From: Thiococcus pfennigii
GTDB lineage: Bacteria > Pseudomonadota > Gammaproteobacteria > Chromatiales > Chromatiaceae
Direction: 5' to 3'
Assembly (NCBI RefSeq): GCF_016583835.1
Contig: NZ_NRRW01000030.1
Span: 1-45,329, forward strand
Length of the DNA stretch: 45,329 nt
Shown: positions 1 to 7,619 of the stretch, in pieces
Layout: each line of letters begins with the position of its first letter
Position numbering within the stretch: position 1 is the stretch's first letter
Notes under the pieces: model-generated
The model's database searches: none
The model's input: only the letters and a program-made list of their open reading frames with translations
What the model was told of the DNA's origin: nothing
Made by a program: the position numbers and the translations under genes

Positions 1-111
1 CGCCGAAGCGAGCCCGTATTCACCTTTAACTGCTTGTTTATTCGCCGATTTGCCCGCGCTTGTCACACCCTTTTTGTCATTGCCGCCGCATGGCATTCGT
101 CAATAAGCTTT

Positions 112-135
112 CACTAATATGCGCGTTTATTAGTG
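112..135. repeat. Inverted repeat in front of the first cassette gene
   Basis: Perfect 8-bp arms CACTAATA and TATTAGTG are separated by 8 bases. The right arm covers the possible GTG start at 133, which argues for the ATG at 148 as the real start of the next gene. It could be an operator or an mRNA hairpin; its function is unknown. The rest of 1-111 shows nothing recognisable. Confidence 0.5.
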
Positions 136-147
136 TTTGCTTATATT

Positions 148-921
148 ATGATCTCGCTATGCGGAAATGAGAAACTTCAGATAACGATAGCCAATCACTT
201 TCATACGCTTGATGGTCAGTACCATTATTTTCGAGAGCAGGCTGAAACATCATACATTCCACAAGAACGCGATAGAAGCAATGATCCGGTAGAGGGTGCA
301 CCGGAGATTCTCAATAGAAATTTAAGTGCTGGAAGAAGTGGCTCGTTTAATGCGTTAGCAATGATTGACGCATATTTCAGCCGTCTCGAACATTTCTTAG
401 TACTCGCACTACCGTTTTCTAATTATGACCGCCAATCTGATAATTTGGTTGATTTTGTTGGCATGGTTTGGTCTGACAAACTCAAAAGAATACTCAATGT
501 CAGTGAGACTTCTGTGCAAGCCTATTATGAACAGCTTGTAAGCGTTAAAGAGAAATACCGAAATACTTTTGCTCATGGAGGTTTTGAGAAGAGTGGGCAA
601 TCGTTTTATTTCCATTTGCCGAGATTTGGAGCAATTCCGGCAAGTATGTCGGGGCATCGAGAAAGCGTTCATTTCAACCTATTTCCAGTCGAGAATGACA
701 GTTTCAACAATATTTGTAAACTCTTTGATGAGTTCGATAATTATCTGAAGAACGACGCTCTTGTTTCGACGTGGCAGTTCGCAGATAGTGGGCTCGATCT
801 GGTCCTAGAAGAAAAGAAGCTATCCGAGATGCTGGCTGCATCAGAAGATGTTGAATCTTTTGAACAATGGATTGATAGGGAAGGCTACATAGCAGAGATG
901 TATGCAAATGCCGATTACTAA
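148..921 (+). CDS. HEPN-like domain hypothetical protein, integron-cassette type
   Basis: This gene encodes about 257 aa from ATG 148 (262 aa from GTG 133). It is clearly AT-richer than the rest of the window, as expected for an acquired cassette. The protein is soluble, without a signal peptide or membrane segment. Near the middle it carries RNTFAH, which fits the Rx4-6H signature of HEPN-fold RNases; the preceding helix (YYEQLVSVKEKY) has the usual charged, amphipathic look. HEPN proteins act in toxin-antitoxin, CRISPR and phage-defence systems, commonly cutting RNA. That this one does so is inference from a single motif. No partner nucleotidyltransferase or antitoxin is adjacent. An attC-like site begins 6 bp after the stop codon. 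No convincing ribosome binding site is seen before either start. Confidence 0.6.
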   Translation: MISLCGNEKLQITIANHFHTLDGQYHYFREQAETSYIPQERDRSNDPVEGAPEILNRNLSAGRSGSFNALAMIDAYFSRLEHFLVLALPFSNYDRQSDNLVDFVGMVWSDKLKRILNVSETSVQAYYEQLVSVKEKYRNTFAHGGFEKSGQSFYFHLPRFGAIPASMSGHRESVHFNLFPVENDSFNNICKLFDEFDNYLKNDALVSTWQFADSGLDLVLEEKKLSEMLAASEDVESFEQWIDREGYIAEMYANADY

Positions 922-927
922 AAAAGG

Positions 928-996
928 GCCTAACAAAGCCATAAACTCGGACGCTAAAAAGCTACGCGATGCTTCGCTTTTTGGTGCCGGTTAAGG
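928..996 (+). other. attC-like integron recombination site
   Basis: The left end is GCCTAAC, a perfect RYYYAAC inverse core. The right end is GTTAAGG, which matches GTTRRRY except for its last base. Between them is an imperfect palindrome (CGGACGCTAAAAAGC against GCTTTTTGGTGCCG) with unpaired bases, as in the folded bottom strand of attC sites. The size of 69 bp and the position just after a short ORF are typical. The imperfect right core lowers confidence. Confidence 0.65.
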
Positions 997-1015
997 AAAT
1001 TGGGTCAAGGAGGAA

Positions 1016-1077
1016 GGGGTCAGTTCTCGCATTGTAAGGTCACCGCCGGGGTCAGGAAAATAGGGTCAGGTCTTGCA
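1016..1077 (+). repeat. Cluster of GGGGTCAGG-type repeats
   Basis: Three related words lie within 60 bp: GGGGTCAGTTCTCGCA at 1016, GGGGTCAGG at 1048 and GGGTCAGGTCTTGCA at 1063-1077. The last is repeated in inverse orientation at 1646-1660, beyond the transposase remnant. A further direct copy, GGGGTCAGGTCTCGCA, is at 2390-2405. Such short repeats commonly accompany REP-associated tyrosine transposases. Confidence 0.7.
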
Positions 1078-1661
1078 ATCCAGCACCGCCCGACTACACT
1101 TGGCCCATGGCCCGACCCCTTCGGAGCTCTTCGGCGATGCCTGTGAGCGGTTCAACTGGCGGTGCCACGCCTACTGCCAGATGACGAACCATTACCACGT
1201 CGTCGTCGAGACACCTGAGGCCAACCTGTCCAAGGGCATGCGCCAGCTGAACGGTGTCTACACCCAAAGGACCAACCGACGCCACGGGCTGGCCGGACAC
1301 CTGTTCCAGGGACGCTTCAAAGCCATCTTGGTGGAACGCGATGCGTACCTGTTGGAGCTCGCGCGCTACGTCGTGCTGAATCCCGTGCGCGCGGGAATGG
1401 TCCCGGCGGCGGAAGGGTGGGCATGGAGCAGCTACCGGGCGATGGTCGGGCGGGCTTCGGCGCCGGCGTGGTTGGAGACGGATTGGCTACTCGGGCAGTT
1501 CGGCGAGGAACGCGGCGTCGCACGATGCAGGGGATTGCCGCGTTCTTCGGCGTGCATTACTCGACGGTGAGCCGCGCCGTACGACGCCTCAAGGCCGCAC
1601 CAGACTGCAACGCGCCGGCAGCCTCAACAAAGTAGGGTGCTTGACTGCAAGACCTGACCCC
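1063..1661 (+). mobile_element. Remnant REP-associated transposon bounded by inverted repeats
   Basis: A 15-bp word, GGGTCAGGTCTTGCA, at 1063-1077 is found in exact inverse complement at 1646-1660, enclosing a decayed Y1-type transposase. The arrangement is that of a RAYT gene flanked by its own REP sequences. The transposase is broken in at least two places, so the unit is unlikely to be autonomous. Confidence 0.65.
1107..1635 (+). pseudogene. Decayed REP-associated tyrosine transposase (Y1_Tnp family)
   Basis: The family N-terminus MARPLR is encoded at 1107 but runs out of frame. The body resumes in another frame at about 1125 with ERFNWRCHAYCQMTNHYH, so the first conserved region has lost a segment by internal deletion. 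The HUH motif (HYH), the segment LNGVYTQRTNRRHGL and the RYVVLNPVRAGM block are intact to about 1500. The C-terminal helix-turn-helix tail (FFGVHYSTVSRAVRR) is in a third frame and ends at 1635, implying a second deletion or shift near 1520. RAYTs cut and join single-stranded REP DNA; this copy should be inactive. It sits between matched inverted repeats. Confidence 0.75.
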
Positions 1662-1693
1662 AATGCGTGGAATGCGTGGGGTATGTGACCCCA

Positions 1694-1731
1694 TAGTGGA
1701 AGCGTAGTGGAAGTAGTGGAAGTAGTGGAAG
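1694..1731 (+). repeat. Short tandem repeat, 9-bp unit TAGTGGAAG
   Basis: Four exact copies of TAGTGGAAG lie at 1694, 1705, 1714 and 1723. The last three are contiguous and the first is offset by two bases. No gene covers the tract. It may be slippage-prone; no function is visible. Confidence 0.8.
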
Positions 1732-1767
1732 AACAACGAAGGCAAGACACTTAAGGAAATGGAAAGC

Positions 1768-1829
1768 GCATAACATGCGCCTACAGCGGACGCGCCAAAG
1801 GCGCGCGCCGCTGAGTCTTTACGTTGGGC
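1768..1829 (+). other. attC-like integron recombination site
   Basis: The left core GCATAAC deviates from RYYYAAC at one position. The right core GTTGGGC is a perfect GTTRRRY. In between, AGCGG-A-CGCGCC pairs with GGCGCG-CG-CCGCT around an AAA loop, leaving the unpaired A expected of an extrahelical base. The 62-bp length is close to the classical 59/60-bp element. It precedes the cassette ORF at 1844. Confidence 0.72.
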
Positions 1830-1843
1830 GAAAAAAGATACCG

Positions 1844-2302
1844 ATGAAAAAGACGCTTTTGTATAGACTACTTGGACTTGGTTCAGTCCCTAAGAAATTG
1901 CTCCCGCTGCTTGAACAGGAGGGTATTGTTGTCTACGATGAAGGAATGAGTGGATGGTTCATAGCAAAGCATGTCAATGGACCCGGAAAACGGTATCGTC
2001 ATCGTTCAGAAGGTTTTTCTGGTTGCCTTGTGGTAACCAAAGAGAGGTTGATTTGCTACACATACGGGAAACGTCAAATCAACATCTCTTTTGAAGACCC
2101 GAAGATAGCAAATCTGTATGTCGACATACCCAAAGAAGAGAAGCTGTGTCTTTCGTTCGAGTCATCCGACTTTCAAGAAGCCTGGAATGGTTTAATTGAA
2201 TTCCGATTTAATACAACCAAAGCTCACCAGTTTCGTGAAGCCTTGATCGAAATCGGCGTCCAACAAGGCGCTGCACCGGACCCCCGTTCCTCGCGCCAGT
2301 GA
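1844..2302 (+). CDS. Integron-cassette hypothetical protein
   Basis: This gene encodes 152 aa from ATG 1844, which lies just after the upstream attC-like site. An in-frame extension to 1775 would run through that site and is unlikely. The protein is soluble and has no motif I can name with confidence. Its centre (EGFSGCLVVTKERLICYTYGK, then alternating beta-strand-like stretches and a closing helix) has the rhythm of a small PH-like/beta-sandwich fold, which is speculative. Base composition is lower in GC than the housekeeping genes of the window. The stop codon falls inside the downstream attC-like site, as is normal for gene cassettes. No promoter of its own is evident. Confidence 0.65.
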   Translation: MKKTLLYRLLGLGSVPKKLLPLLEQEGIVVYDEGMSGWFIAKHVNGPGKRYRHRSEGFSGCLVVTKERLICYTYGKRQINISFEDPKIANLYVDIPKEEKLCLSFESSDFQEAWNGLIEFRFNTTKAHQFREALIEIGVQQGAAPDPRSSRQ

Positions 2303-2317
2303 GCGTTAACGTTAGGT
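2258..2317 (+). other. attC-like integron recombination site overlapping the cassette's 3' end
   Basis: GTCCAAC (perfect RYYYAAC) and GTTAGGT (perfect GTTRRRY) stand exactly 60 bp apart end to end. The interior is only loosely palindromic (GCGCTG against CAGTGAGCG). The cassette's stop codon at 2300-2302 lies within the site. Together with the sites at 928 and 1768 it makes an integrase-less attC cluster. Confidence 0.68.
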
Positions 2318-2573
2318 TTACAAAATGACACTTGTAACCTCGGTCACTTACCATTTCTTGGCTTAACTTAGATTCAGATTCATGCCGCCGGGGTCAGGTC
2401 TCGCATCGTAGCATTTTTTTCCGATCCGGCGGCCAGGGCGAGACATCGGCGACTCCGAGAGGCGCTGAGCCGCGTAGCTTTGTCCACCCGGGGGAAATTC
2501 AAACCGGGGTCACGGGGTCTCACAATGCACCCTTCGCGCTGTCCGGGCCGCTTTCGGTTTCCCGCTATGCTAG
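2318..2573. other. Gene-free stretch with repeat fragments
   Basis: It contains a small inverted repeat TTACAA/TTGTAA near 2318-2336, a GGGGTCAGGTCTCGCA repeat copy at 2390-2405 and a related GGGGTCACGGGGTCTCACA tract near 2505-2523. No gene is supported here. Confidence 0.5.
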
Positions 2574-2792
2574 GTGAATCGCCCCAAAGGTTTCAGTAAG
2601 TGCCGACAACTCTTCGCGTTGGCCCTTACAGATCCCTTTTTCTTTGCAGGCGACCGAGATGATCCACCGCACATTCGCGTGGAATGCGACGACGAAATCT
2701 GCGAGTTTTGGCTGAATCAGATAGAGCTGGAGCGAAGCGGAAGATTCACCCAGGCTGAGATCCACCGCATTCACGAACTTGGTCGAACGTGA
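2574..2792 (+). pseudogene. Degenerate DUF4160-family gene
   Basis: Residues from about 22 onward (FFFAGDRDDPPHIRVE, then EFWLNQIEL and FTQAEIHRI) match the pattern of DUF4160 proteins, small partners often paired with DUF2442 in toxin-antitoxin-like operons. The usual N-terminus is not encoded. The reading frame ends early with HELGRT, whereas the +1 frame continues as NLVERETSQIE, the expected style of the family's C-terminus, to a stop near 2840. A frameshift near 2777 is therefore likely. No DUF2442 partner follows. The start codon (GTG 2574) is nominal. Confidence 0.5.
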
Positions 2793-2969
2793 GACCAGCC
2801 AGATTGAACATCCCAGGTTGTTACCAACCCGAAAGGGATGACTCGACGGTGTCCGTCGCCGGCCGTGGCGGTCGCCGCCAAGACTGAAAACGCTTATATT
2901 TTGCGGATATACTTTCTTCAGCACTGGCGTGACTATGTGCGTTTGCCGCCCTTATTAGAGTTTTCTGAA

Positions 2970-3443
2970 ATGCAATGGTCCGATGTCATCAATGATCCCA
3001 GCCTGCGCGATCTTCCTTATAAGATCGAACTGGATGCACAGGGAAGGATCGTGACGAGTCCAGCCTCGAACCGTCATGGGGCCCAACAGGCCAGGCTGGT
3101 CCGCCTTCTGGCGCGTCTGCTTAGCGATGGTGAGATTGCGACCGAGTGTTCTATCGGTACCCATGCGGGTGTCAAAGTCGCCGATGTCGTGTGGATGTCG
3201 CCCGAGTTCCAGCGGCAGCACGGCGATACCACGCCCTATCCGCAGGCTCCCGAGCTCTGTATCGAGATCCTGTCACCGTCGAATGCGCCCGCTGAGATCG
3301 AAGACAAGGTCCGGCTCTACCTCGGCTATGGTGCCCGATAGGTATGGACTGTGGATGAACAGGGTCAGATCAGCCTGTCAGGCCCAGAGGGGCAACGTCA
3401 GGTATCGGCTCTGCCCGGCATACAGGGACCCTTGGCGATCTAG
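2970..3443 (+). pseudogene. Uma2-family (DUF820) endonuclease gene interrupted by a nonsense codon
   Basis: From ATG 2970 (MQWSDVINDPSLRDLPYK) the product follows the Uma2 plan of PD-(D/E)XK-like nucleases: VADVVWMSPE with the Asp, ELCIEILSPSN with the Glu, and EDKVRLYLGYGAR with the Lys. A TAG at 3339-3341 then replaces the normally conserved Glu of GAREVW. The frame stays open afterwards (VWTVDEQGQISLSGPEGQ) to a TAG at 3441-3443. The simplest explanation is a GAG to TAG point mutation. The truncated 123-aa product would retain the core residues, so residual function cannot be excluded. Neighbours are other broken genes. Confidence 0.72.
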
Positions 3444-3632
3444 TCGTCTGTCAGACTCGATAGGAGCGATAGAGGACACTTGATTTGCGGCCGGCGATGA
3501 CGCCGGCGTGGGGGCACCCTGGCGGACTCCGCGCACATCGCCCGCCGGCGGGCGCCTACCACGCGAGTGGTTTTAGGCCGCGGCGTGCGGTCTCGGGCAT
3601 TCCGCAGGCTTGCACTGGAACGCCGGGGCGGC

Positions 3633-3661
3633 GCGCCGAGCCGACCTCCGCGGCTCGGCGC
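3633..3661 (-). terminator. Strong hairpin downstream of cbbO
   Basis: Perfect 10-bp arms GCGCCGAGCC and GGCTCGGCGC enclose a 9-base loop, 18 bp past the cbbO stop. There is no U-tract, so it may be a 3'-end stabilising or rho-dependent structure rather than an intrinsic terminator. Confidence 0.5.
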
Positions 3662-3678
3662 TGCGGCCAGGTCGGTGG

Positions 3679-6045
3679 TCAGCCGGTCAGCGCCGCGAAG
3701 ACGGCCGGGAGGCGCTCGGGGAGCCGTTCGACCTGGTCGACGATCGAGTAGCCGTTCTCGCCGAAGATGCGCGCGACGTAGCGGTCGGCATCCGGATCCA
3801 ACGTCAGGCAGTAGGTGTGGATGCCGAGCCGGCGCAGGTCCTCGACGGCCTTCTTCGCGTCGTGGCGCAGGTACTGGGGGTCGCGCTCGTCGATGTCGGC
3901 CGGCTCGCCGTCGGTGATCAGCAGCACGAGCCGCTTGGTCGCGCCCTGCTGCGAGAGGTGCCAGCCGGCGTGGCGCAGCGCGGCGCCCATGCGGGTCGAG
4001 AGGCCGCCCTTCATGCCGGCCAGGCGCGACTTGGCCTCGTCGTCGTAGCGCTGACCGAAGTCCTTGAAGCGGTAATACTGGACGTCGTGCCGCCCGTCGG
4101 AGGCGAAGCCGTGCACGGCGAACGCGTCGCCGATGCTGTCGATGGCCCAGGCGAGGAGCCCGGTCGCCTCGCGGGTCAGCGTCAGGATGCTCGGGCTGTC
4201 CGGGTCGTCGGCATCGGTCGGTTCGTTCGTCGATTCGGACAGGTCCATCAGCACGACGATCGCGAGGTCGCGCAGGTGGCGGGTGATGCGAATATTGATC
4301 CGCGGGTCGGGCATCAGGCCACGGCGGATGTCGATCATCGCACGCACGGCGGCGTTGAGGTCGAGCTCCTCGCCCTCCTCGTAGCCGCGCCGGCGCACGA
4401 TCCCCTGGGGTTGCAGGGCATCGATCAGGTGGCGGATGCGGCTCGCGATCGGCTTGTGCTTGGTCAGGATCTCGTCCATCCGCTCCGGGTCGCCTCGGCC
4501 CTGACGACGCTCCAGCACCGTGACCCAGTCGGGGCGGAAGAGCTGGGCCTGGTAGTCCCACTCCTGGTAGCGGTAGGGCTCGGAGACCGGCTCCTTGCCC
4601 TCGATCTGGTTGTAGGAGATGCCTTCGTCCTCGTAGGGGAAGAACTCGGTGGCGCAGATCCAGACCTCCTGGGCGTCGTCGCCGGCAGTCTCGACGTCGA
4701 CCTCGTTGGCCAACTCGACGGCCGAGACGTACTTGCGCACCTGCTGCTGCGAGGCCGGCAGGTAGTCGATGCCGCGCTCGGTGAACAGGTTCTCGCTGAA
4801 GGCCCAGATGTAGCGGTTGTCGTCGCGGTAGGGCTGCGGCCAGGCCTCGAGGATGCGCAGGTTCGGCAGCGGCAGCCGCGCGGTGGCCTGGTTGTAGAAG
4901 GTGACGCCGGCGAGCCAGCTGATGCGGTTGTCGTCGGGGCGCACCGCGAGTTCGGCGCGGAAGGCGGCGGCCGCCTCGTCGACCAGCGGCTCGCCGTCGC
5001 GGTGATCCTCGTCGAGCAAGGCATGGGCGAGGCGCACCATCAGGTCGAGCATCGGGTGACGCTCGTCGTAGTCGTCATCGGGCGTCATCGGCGCCGTGAA
5101 GAACTGCAACCAGAGCTTCTTCAGGCCCGGGAAGTCGCGGATCGCCAGGTGTTCGATGCGGGCGTCCTCGAACAGGGCGATGAAGCGCATCTGCGCCGGC
5201 GAGAGCTGCTCGGCGCTGAGCCGCGCCTGGGTGTAGACCATGTGCGCGGCACAGTGGGCGGCGGCGGCCCGGTAGACCTCGAGGCCCGAGATGCCGTGCC
5301 AGACGTCGAAGGCGTCCGGCAGATGGATCTGGAAGTCCTCGATGTAGGGCTTGAGGCCCTGGCGCGACTCGTAGTCGCCCGAGGTCGGGCGCATGAAGAA
5401 GGCCCGCGCCCACAGCGCCCGCAGGTAGAAGTTGAGACGCCGCTGGTTGTCGACGAAGAGGGTGCCGCGCCGTTCCTTCTGGAGCACGGCGCGGGCCGAC
5501 TCGGTCTTGAGGCCGAAGTAGGCCATCTGACCCTCGAGGTCGCGCTGATGGGCCTGGGCGCCCCACAGCGCCCAGCGGCGCAGGCCACCGAGGGTCAGCT
5601 TCGAGAGGAGTTCGTCGATGTTCTCCATCATCGGGCGCAGCCCCCGCGGGGCCTTGCCGGCGAGCTGGTGGAGCAGGCCCAGGTAGCCGCGCAGCACCTC
5701 GGCGTCGCCGAGGCGGCCGGCGGCGAGCGGCAGGCTCGCCATGATCAGCGTGATGACGGTGCCCGAGGTGTGCGAGGCGAGCTTCATCAGGGCCTCGACG
5801 ATGTCGGGCACGATGTCCTCGCCGACCTCCTTGACGACCCGCGGCATCTCGCCCGCGTAGGTCAGCACCAGGTCCTGGCCCTTGCCCATCGTGCACATCG
5901 CGCGCAGACCGGTCAGGTAGTTGTCGAGCCCGCGCGGCGACATCACCCGCGAGGCCTCGTGGTAGCTCGACTCCAGCGCCTCGCGATGCGGGTGATCGGC
6001 GTCGGTGGCGAGACAGGAGACGTATTGGCTGAAATCGATGGTCAT
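3679..6045 (-). CDS. cbbO: CbbO, von Willebrand factor A protein of the RuBisCO activase
   Basis: The protein is 788 aa, normal for CbbO. The long N-terminal region is helical, and the C-terminal 190 residues form a VWA domain with a complete MIDAS: DLSES at about 601-605, Thr near 684 and ITDGEP at about 710-715. CbbO is the adaptor that docks the CbbQ AAA+ ring onto inhibited RuBisCO so that sugar-phosphate inhibitors are removed. The start ATG at 6045 (MTIDFSQYVS) was chosen over an upstream in-frame Met because the family begins there. The relatives NorD (with NorQ) have the same layout; the CbbQ-type partner nearby and a sulfur-oxidising autotroph context favour CbbO. cbbQ lies upstream but is separated from it by a GxxExxY gene. 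Confidence 0.85.
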   Translation of the reverse strand: MTIDFSQYVSCLATDADHPHREALESSYHEASRVMSPRGLDNYLTGLRAMCTMGKGQDLVLTYAGEMPRVVKEVGEDIVPDIVEALMKLASHTSGTVITLIMASLPLAAGRLGDAEVLRGYLGLLHQLAGKAPRGLRPMMENIDELLSKLTLGGLRRWALWGAQAHQRDLEGQMAYFGLKTESARAVLQKERRGTLFVDNQRRLNFYLRALWARAFFMRPTSGDYESRQGLKPYIEDFQIHLPDAFDVWHGISGLEVYRAAAAHCAAHMVYTQARLSAEQLSPAQMRFIALFEDARIEHLAIRDFPGLKKLWLQFFTAPMTPDDDYDERHPMLDLMVRLAHALLDEDHRDGEPLVDEAAAAFRAELAVRPDDNRISWLAGVTFYNQATARLPLPNLRILEAWPQPYRDDNRYIWAFSENLFTERGIDYLPASQQQVRKYVSAVELANEVDVETAGDDAQEVWICATEFFPYEDEGISYNQIEGKEPVSEPYRYQEWDYQAQLFRPDWVTVLERRQGRGDPERMDEILTKHKPIASRIRHLIDALQPQGIVRRRGYEEGEELDLNAAVRAMIDIRRGLMPDPRINIRITRHLRDLAIVVLMDLSESTNEPTDADDPDSPSILTLTREATGLLAWAIDSIGDAFAVHGFASDGRHDVQYYRFKDFGQRYDDEAKSRLAGMKGGLSTRMGAALRHAGWHLSQQGATKRLVLLITDGEPADIDERDPQYLRHDAKKAVEDLRRLGIHTYCLTLDPDADRYVARIFGENGYSIVDQVERLPERLPAVFAALTG

Positions 6046-6063
6046 GGGATTCTTGGGCTTCTC

Positions 6064-6520
6064 ACCGCAGAGACACGGAGGACACGGAGTCAACCGCTGA
6101 GGATGATTCGGCGGACCCCCTCTTTGAGCTGGGGCACGTTGAAATTGATGAGCAAGCCAAGCGGTTTCCCGAGTGCTCGCAGATAAGCGATCACCTGGGC
6201 CCGATGAATCGCCGCAAGCTCATCGACTGCTTTCAGCTCAACCAGAAGGGTATCCGCGACCAACAGGTCGATCCGGCCGTGGCCAACCGGATGGCCCTTG
6301 TACAGGGTATTGAACCGATACTGGCGCAGAAACGGGATGGCCTGCCTGGAAAGCTCGAAGCACAATGCCTCCTCATAGACGGCCTCCAGGTAACCCGGGC
6401 CGAGCTCGCGATGGACTTCAATCGCGGCGCCGATGACCCGCCCACTCAGTCGATTGAGGGATGGATCGAGCCCCACTTCATCTCTGCGCATCCTCTGCGC
6501 CCTCTGCGCCTCCGCGGTTC
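6064..6520. mobile_element. GxxExxY unit bounded by imperfect inverted repeats, inserted between cbbQ and cbbO
   Basis: The left edge reads ACCGCAGAGACACGGAGG on the plus strand. The right edge reads AACCGCGGAGGCGCAGAGG on the minus strand. Each continues into further CGCAGAG/CACGGAG iterations. The two edges are thus imperfect inverted repeats enclosing exactly one gene. The unit breaks up a gene pair (cbbQ-cbbO) that is normally contiguous. Mobility is inferred from this layout; no transposase is encoded. Confidence 0.5.
6090..6491 (-). CDS. GxxExxY family protein
   Basis: The protein is 133 aa with the family signature GPGYLEAVYEEAL (G-x-x-E-x-x-Y) at about residues 31-43, followed by RIDLLVADTLLVELKAV, whose D and ExK resemble a PD-(D/E)XK nuclease-like core. 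Biochemical function of the family is not established. The ATG at 6491 lies inside the right-hand repeat of the unit, so the repeat supplies the translation start. The gene is on the same strand as cbbQ and cbbO, so it may not be strongly polar on cbbO. It is probably carried as a mobile passenger. Confidence 0.8.
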   Translation of the reverse strand: MRRDEVGLDPSLNRLSGRVIGAAIEVHRELGPGYLEAVYEEALCFELSRQAIPFLRQYRFNTLYKGHPVGHGRIDLLVADTLLVELKAVDELAAIHRAQVIAYLRALGKPLGLLINFNVPQLKEGVRRIILSG

Positions 6521-6534
6521 AAGCCTTGCACGCC

Positions 6535-7341
6535 TCAGAAATAGGTATTCACCGCCGCATCCAGCGTGTCGCGCATGTCCGGGTCGTCGGTCAGCGGCCG
6601 GACCAGGGCCATGCGGCAGGCCGGTTGCGGGTCGATGCCCTTGCCGATCAGCTGCGCGGCGTAGACCAGGAGCCGCGTCGACATGCCCTCGTCGAGTCCG
6701 TGGCCCTTGAGGTTGCGGCTGCGCTGGGCGACCTGGACTAGCTTCTCGGCGGTCGCCCGATCGACGCCACCCTCGTGGGCGACGATCTCCGTCTCGATCT
6801 CGGCGGTTGGATAGTCGAAATCGAGCGCGCCGAAGCGCTGCTTGGTCGACTGTTTGAGGTCTTTCATCAGGCTCTGATAGCCCGGGTTGTAGGAGATCAC
6901 CAACTGGAAGTCGGGGTGGGCCTGAACCAGCTCGCCCTTCTTCTCCAGCGGCAGGTTGCGCCGGTGGTCGGTCAGCGGGTGGATGACGACGGTCGTGTCC
7001 TGGCGCGCCTCGACGACCTCGTCGAGGTAGCAGATGGCCCCGATCCGGGCGGCGACCGTCAGCGGGCCGTCCTGCCACTTGGTGCCGTTGATGTCGAGGA
7101 GGAAGCGCCCGACCAGGTCCGAGGCCGTCATGTCCTCGTTGCAGGCGACCGTGATCAGCGGCTTGCCGAGCCGCCACGCCATGTGCTCGACGAAGCGCGA
7201 TTTGCCGCAGCCAGTCGGCCCCTTGAGCATCACCGGCATCCGCGCGGCATAGGCCGCCTCGTACATCTCCACCTCGTTGCCGACGGCCCGATAGTAGGGC
7301 TCCTCGGCGATCAGGTACTGTCCTCTGTCGATCTCGCTCAT
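6535..7341 (-). CDS. cbbQ: CbbQ, AAA+ ATPase of the RuBisCO activase
   Basis: The protein is 268 aa, the normal CbbQ size. It is a MoxR-class AAA+ protein with Walker A GPTGCGKS at residues 41-48, Walker B AICYLDEV at about 102-109 and a CbbQ_C-type tail. It powers remodelling of inhibited RuBisCO together with CbbO. The start at 7341 ([10 protein letters not shown]) matches the family; the in-frame sequence upstream is GC-rich and unlike the family. No cbbL, cbbS or cbbM gene lies upstream; a CPXCG gene is there instead. The operon context therefore differs from the common cbbLSQO arrangement. NorQ is the alternative name, judged less likely. Confidence 0.85.
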   Translation of the reverse strand: MSEIDRGQYLIAEEPYYRAVGNEVEMYEAAYAARMPVMLKGPTGCGKSRFVEHMAWRLGKPLITVACNEDMTASDLVGRFLLDINGTKWQDGPLTVAARIGAICYLDEVVEARQDTTVVIHPLTDHRRNLPLEKKGELVQAHPDFQLVISYNPGYQSLMKDLKQSTKQRFGALDFDYPTAEIETEIVAHEGGVDRATAEKLVQVAQRSRNLKGHGLDEGMSTRLLVYAAQLIGKGIDPQPACRMALVRPLTDDPDMRDTLDAAVNTYF

Positions 7342-7368
7342 CGTTATGATCCTGGATTCTCGAGGGGA

Positions 7369-7385
7369 CCTCGAATCGTTCGAGG
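7369..7385. promoter_or_regulatory. Inverted repeat upstream of cbbQ
   Basis: Perfect 7-bp arms CCTCGAA and TTCGAGG flank TCG, 28 bp upstream of the cbbQ start codon. It could be an operator or a leader hairpin. The remainder of the 278-bp gap to the CPXCG gene shows no gene. Confidence 0.45.
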
Positions 7386-7619
7386 TGCCTTTGATTGGGC
7401 GATTCTCGGGCCATTGCCCTCCGGGCAGGCCTTCGAGATGCAGCACGCCGACGCCGTCTGCGCACTGCCGCGGCCGTGCGCCCGGGCGACACGCCGGGGC
7501 GTTCGCGCCCTGATCGGGCACGCCCGGATGTCCCGCACCCCCAGCGGCGGCCGCGAGGGCCGATAAATGGCACACCAGCGCTACAGTTTCAAGGCCGCTG
7601 CCGAGAATTCAAGACCCCG

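Noticed and set aside
1-111. A fourth attC site at the extreme left
   Set aside because: There is CTTTAAC near 25-31, but it does not fit RYYYAAC at the first base, and no GTTRRRY core lies at a suitable distance in front of the gene.
3610-6186. 858-codon plus-strand open frame opposite cbbO
   Set aside because: Antisense shadow. The minus strand encodes a full VWA protein with an intact MIDAS.
3679-7341. Naming the AAA+/VWA pair norQ/norD
   Set aside because: Domain plan is shared, but no nitric oxide reductase genes are near, the sizes fit CbbQ/CbbO and the organism appears to be a sulfur-oxidising autotroph. It remains the alternative.
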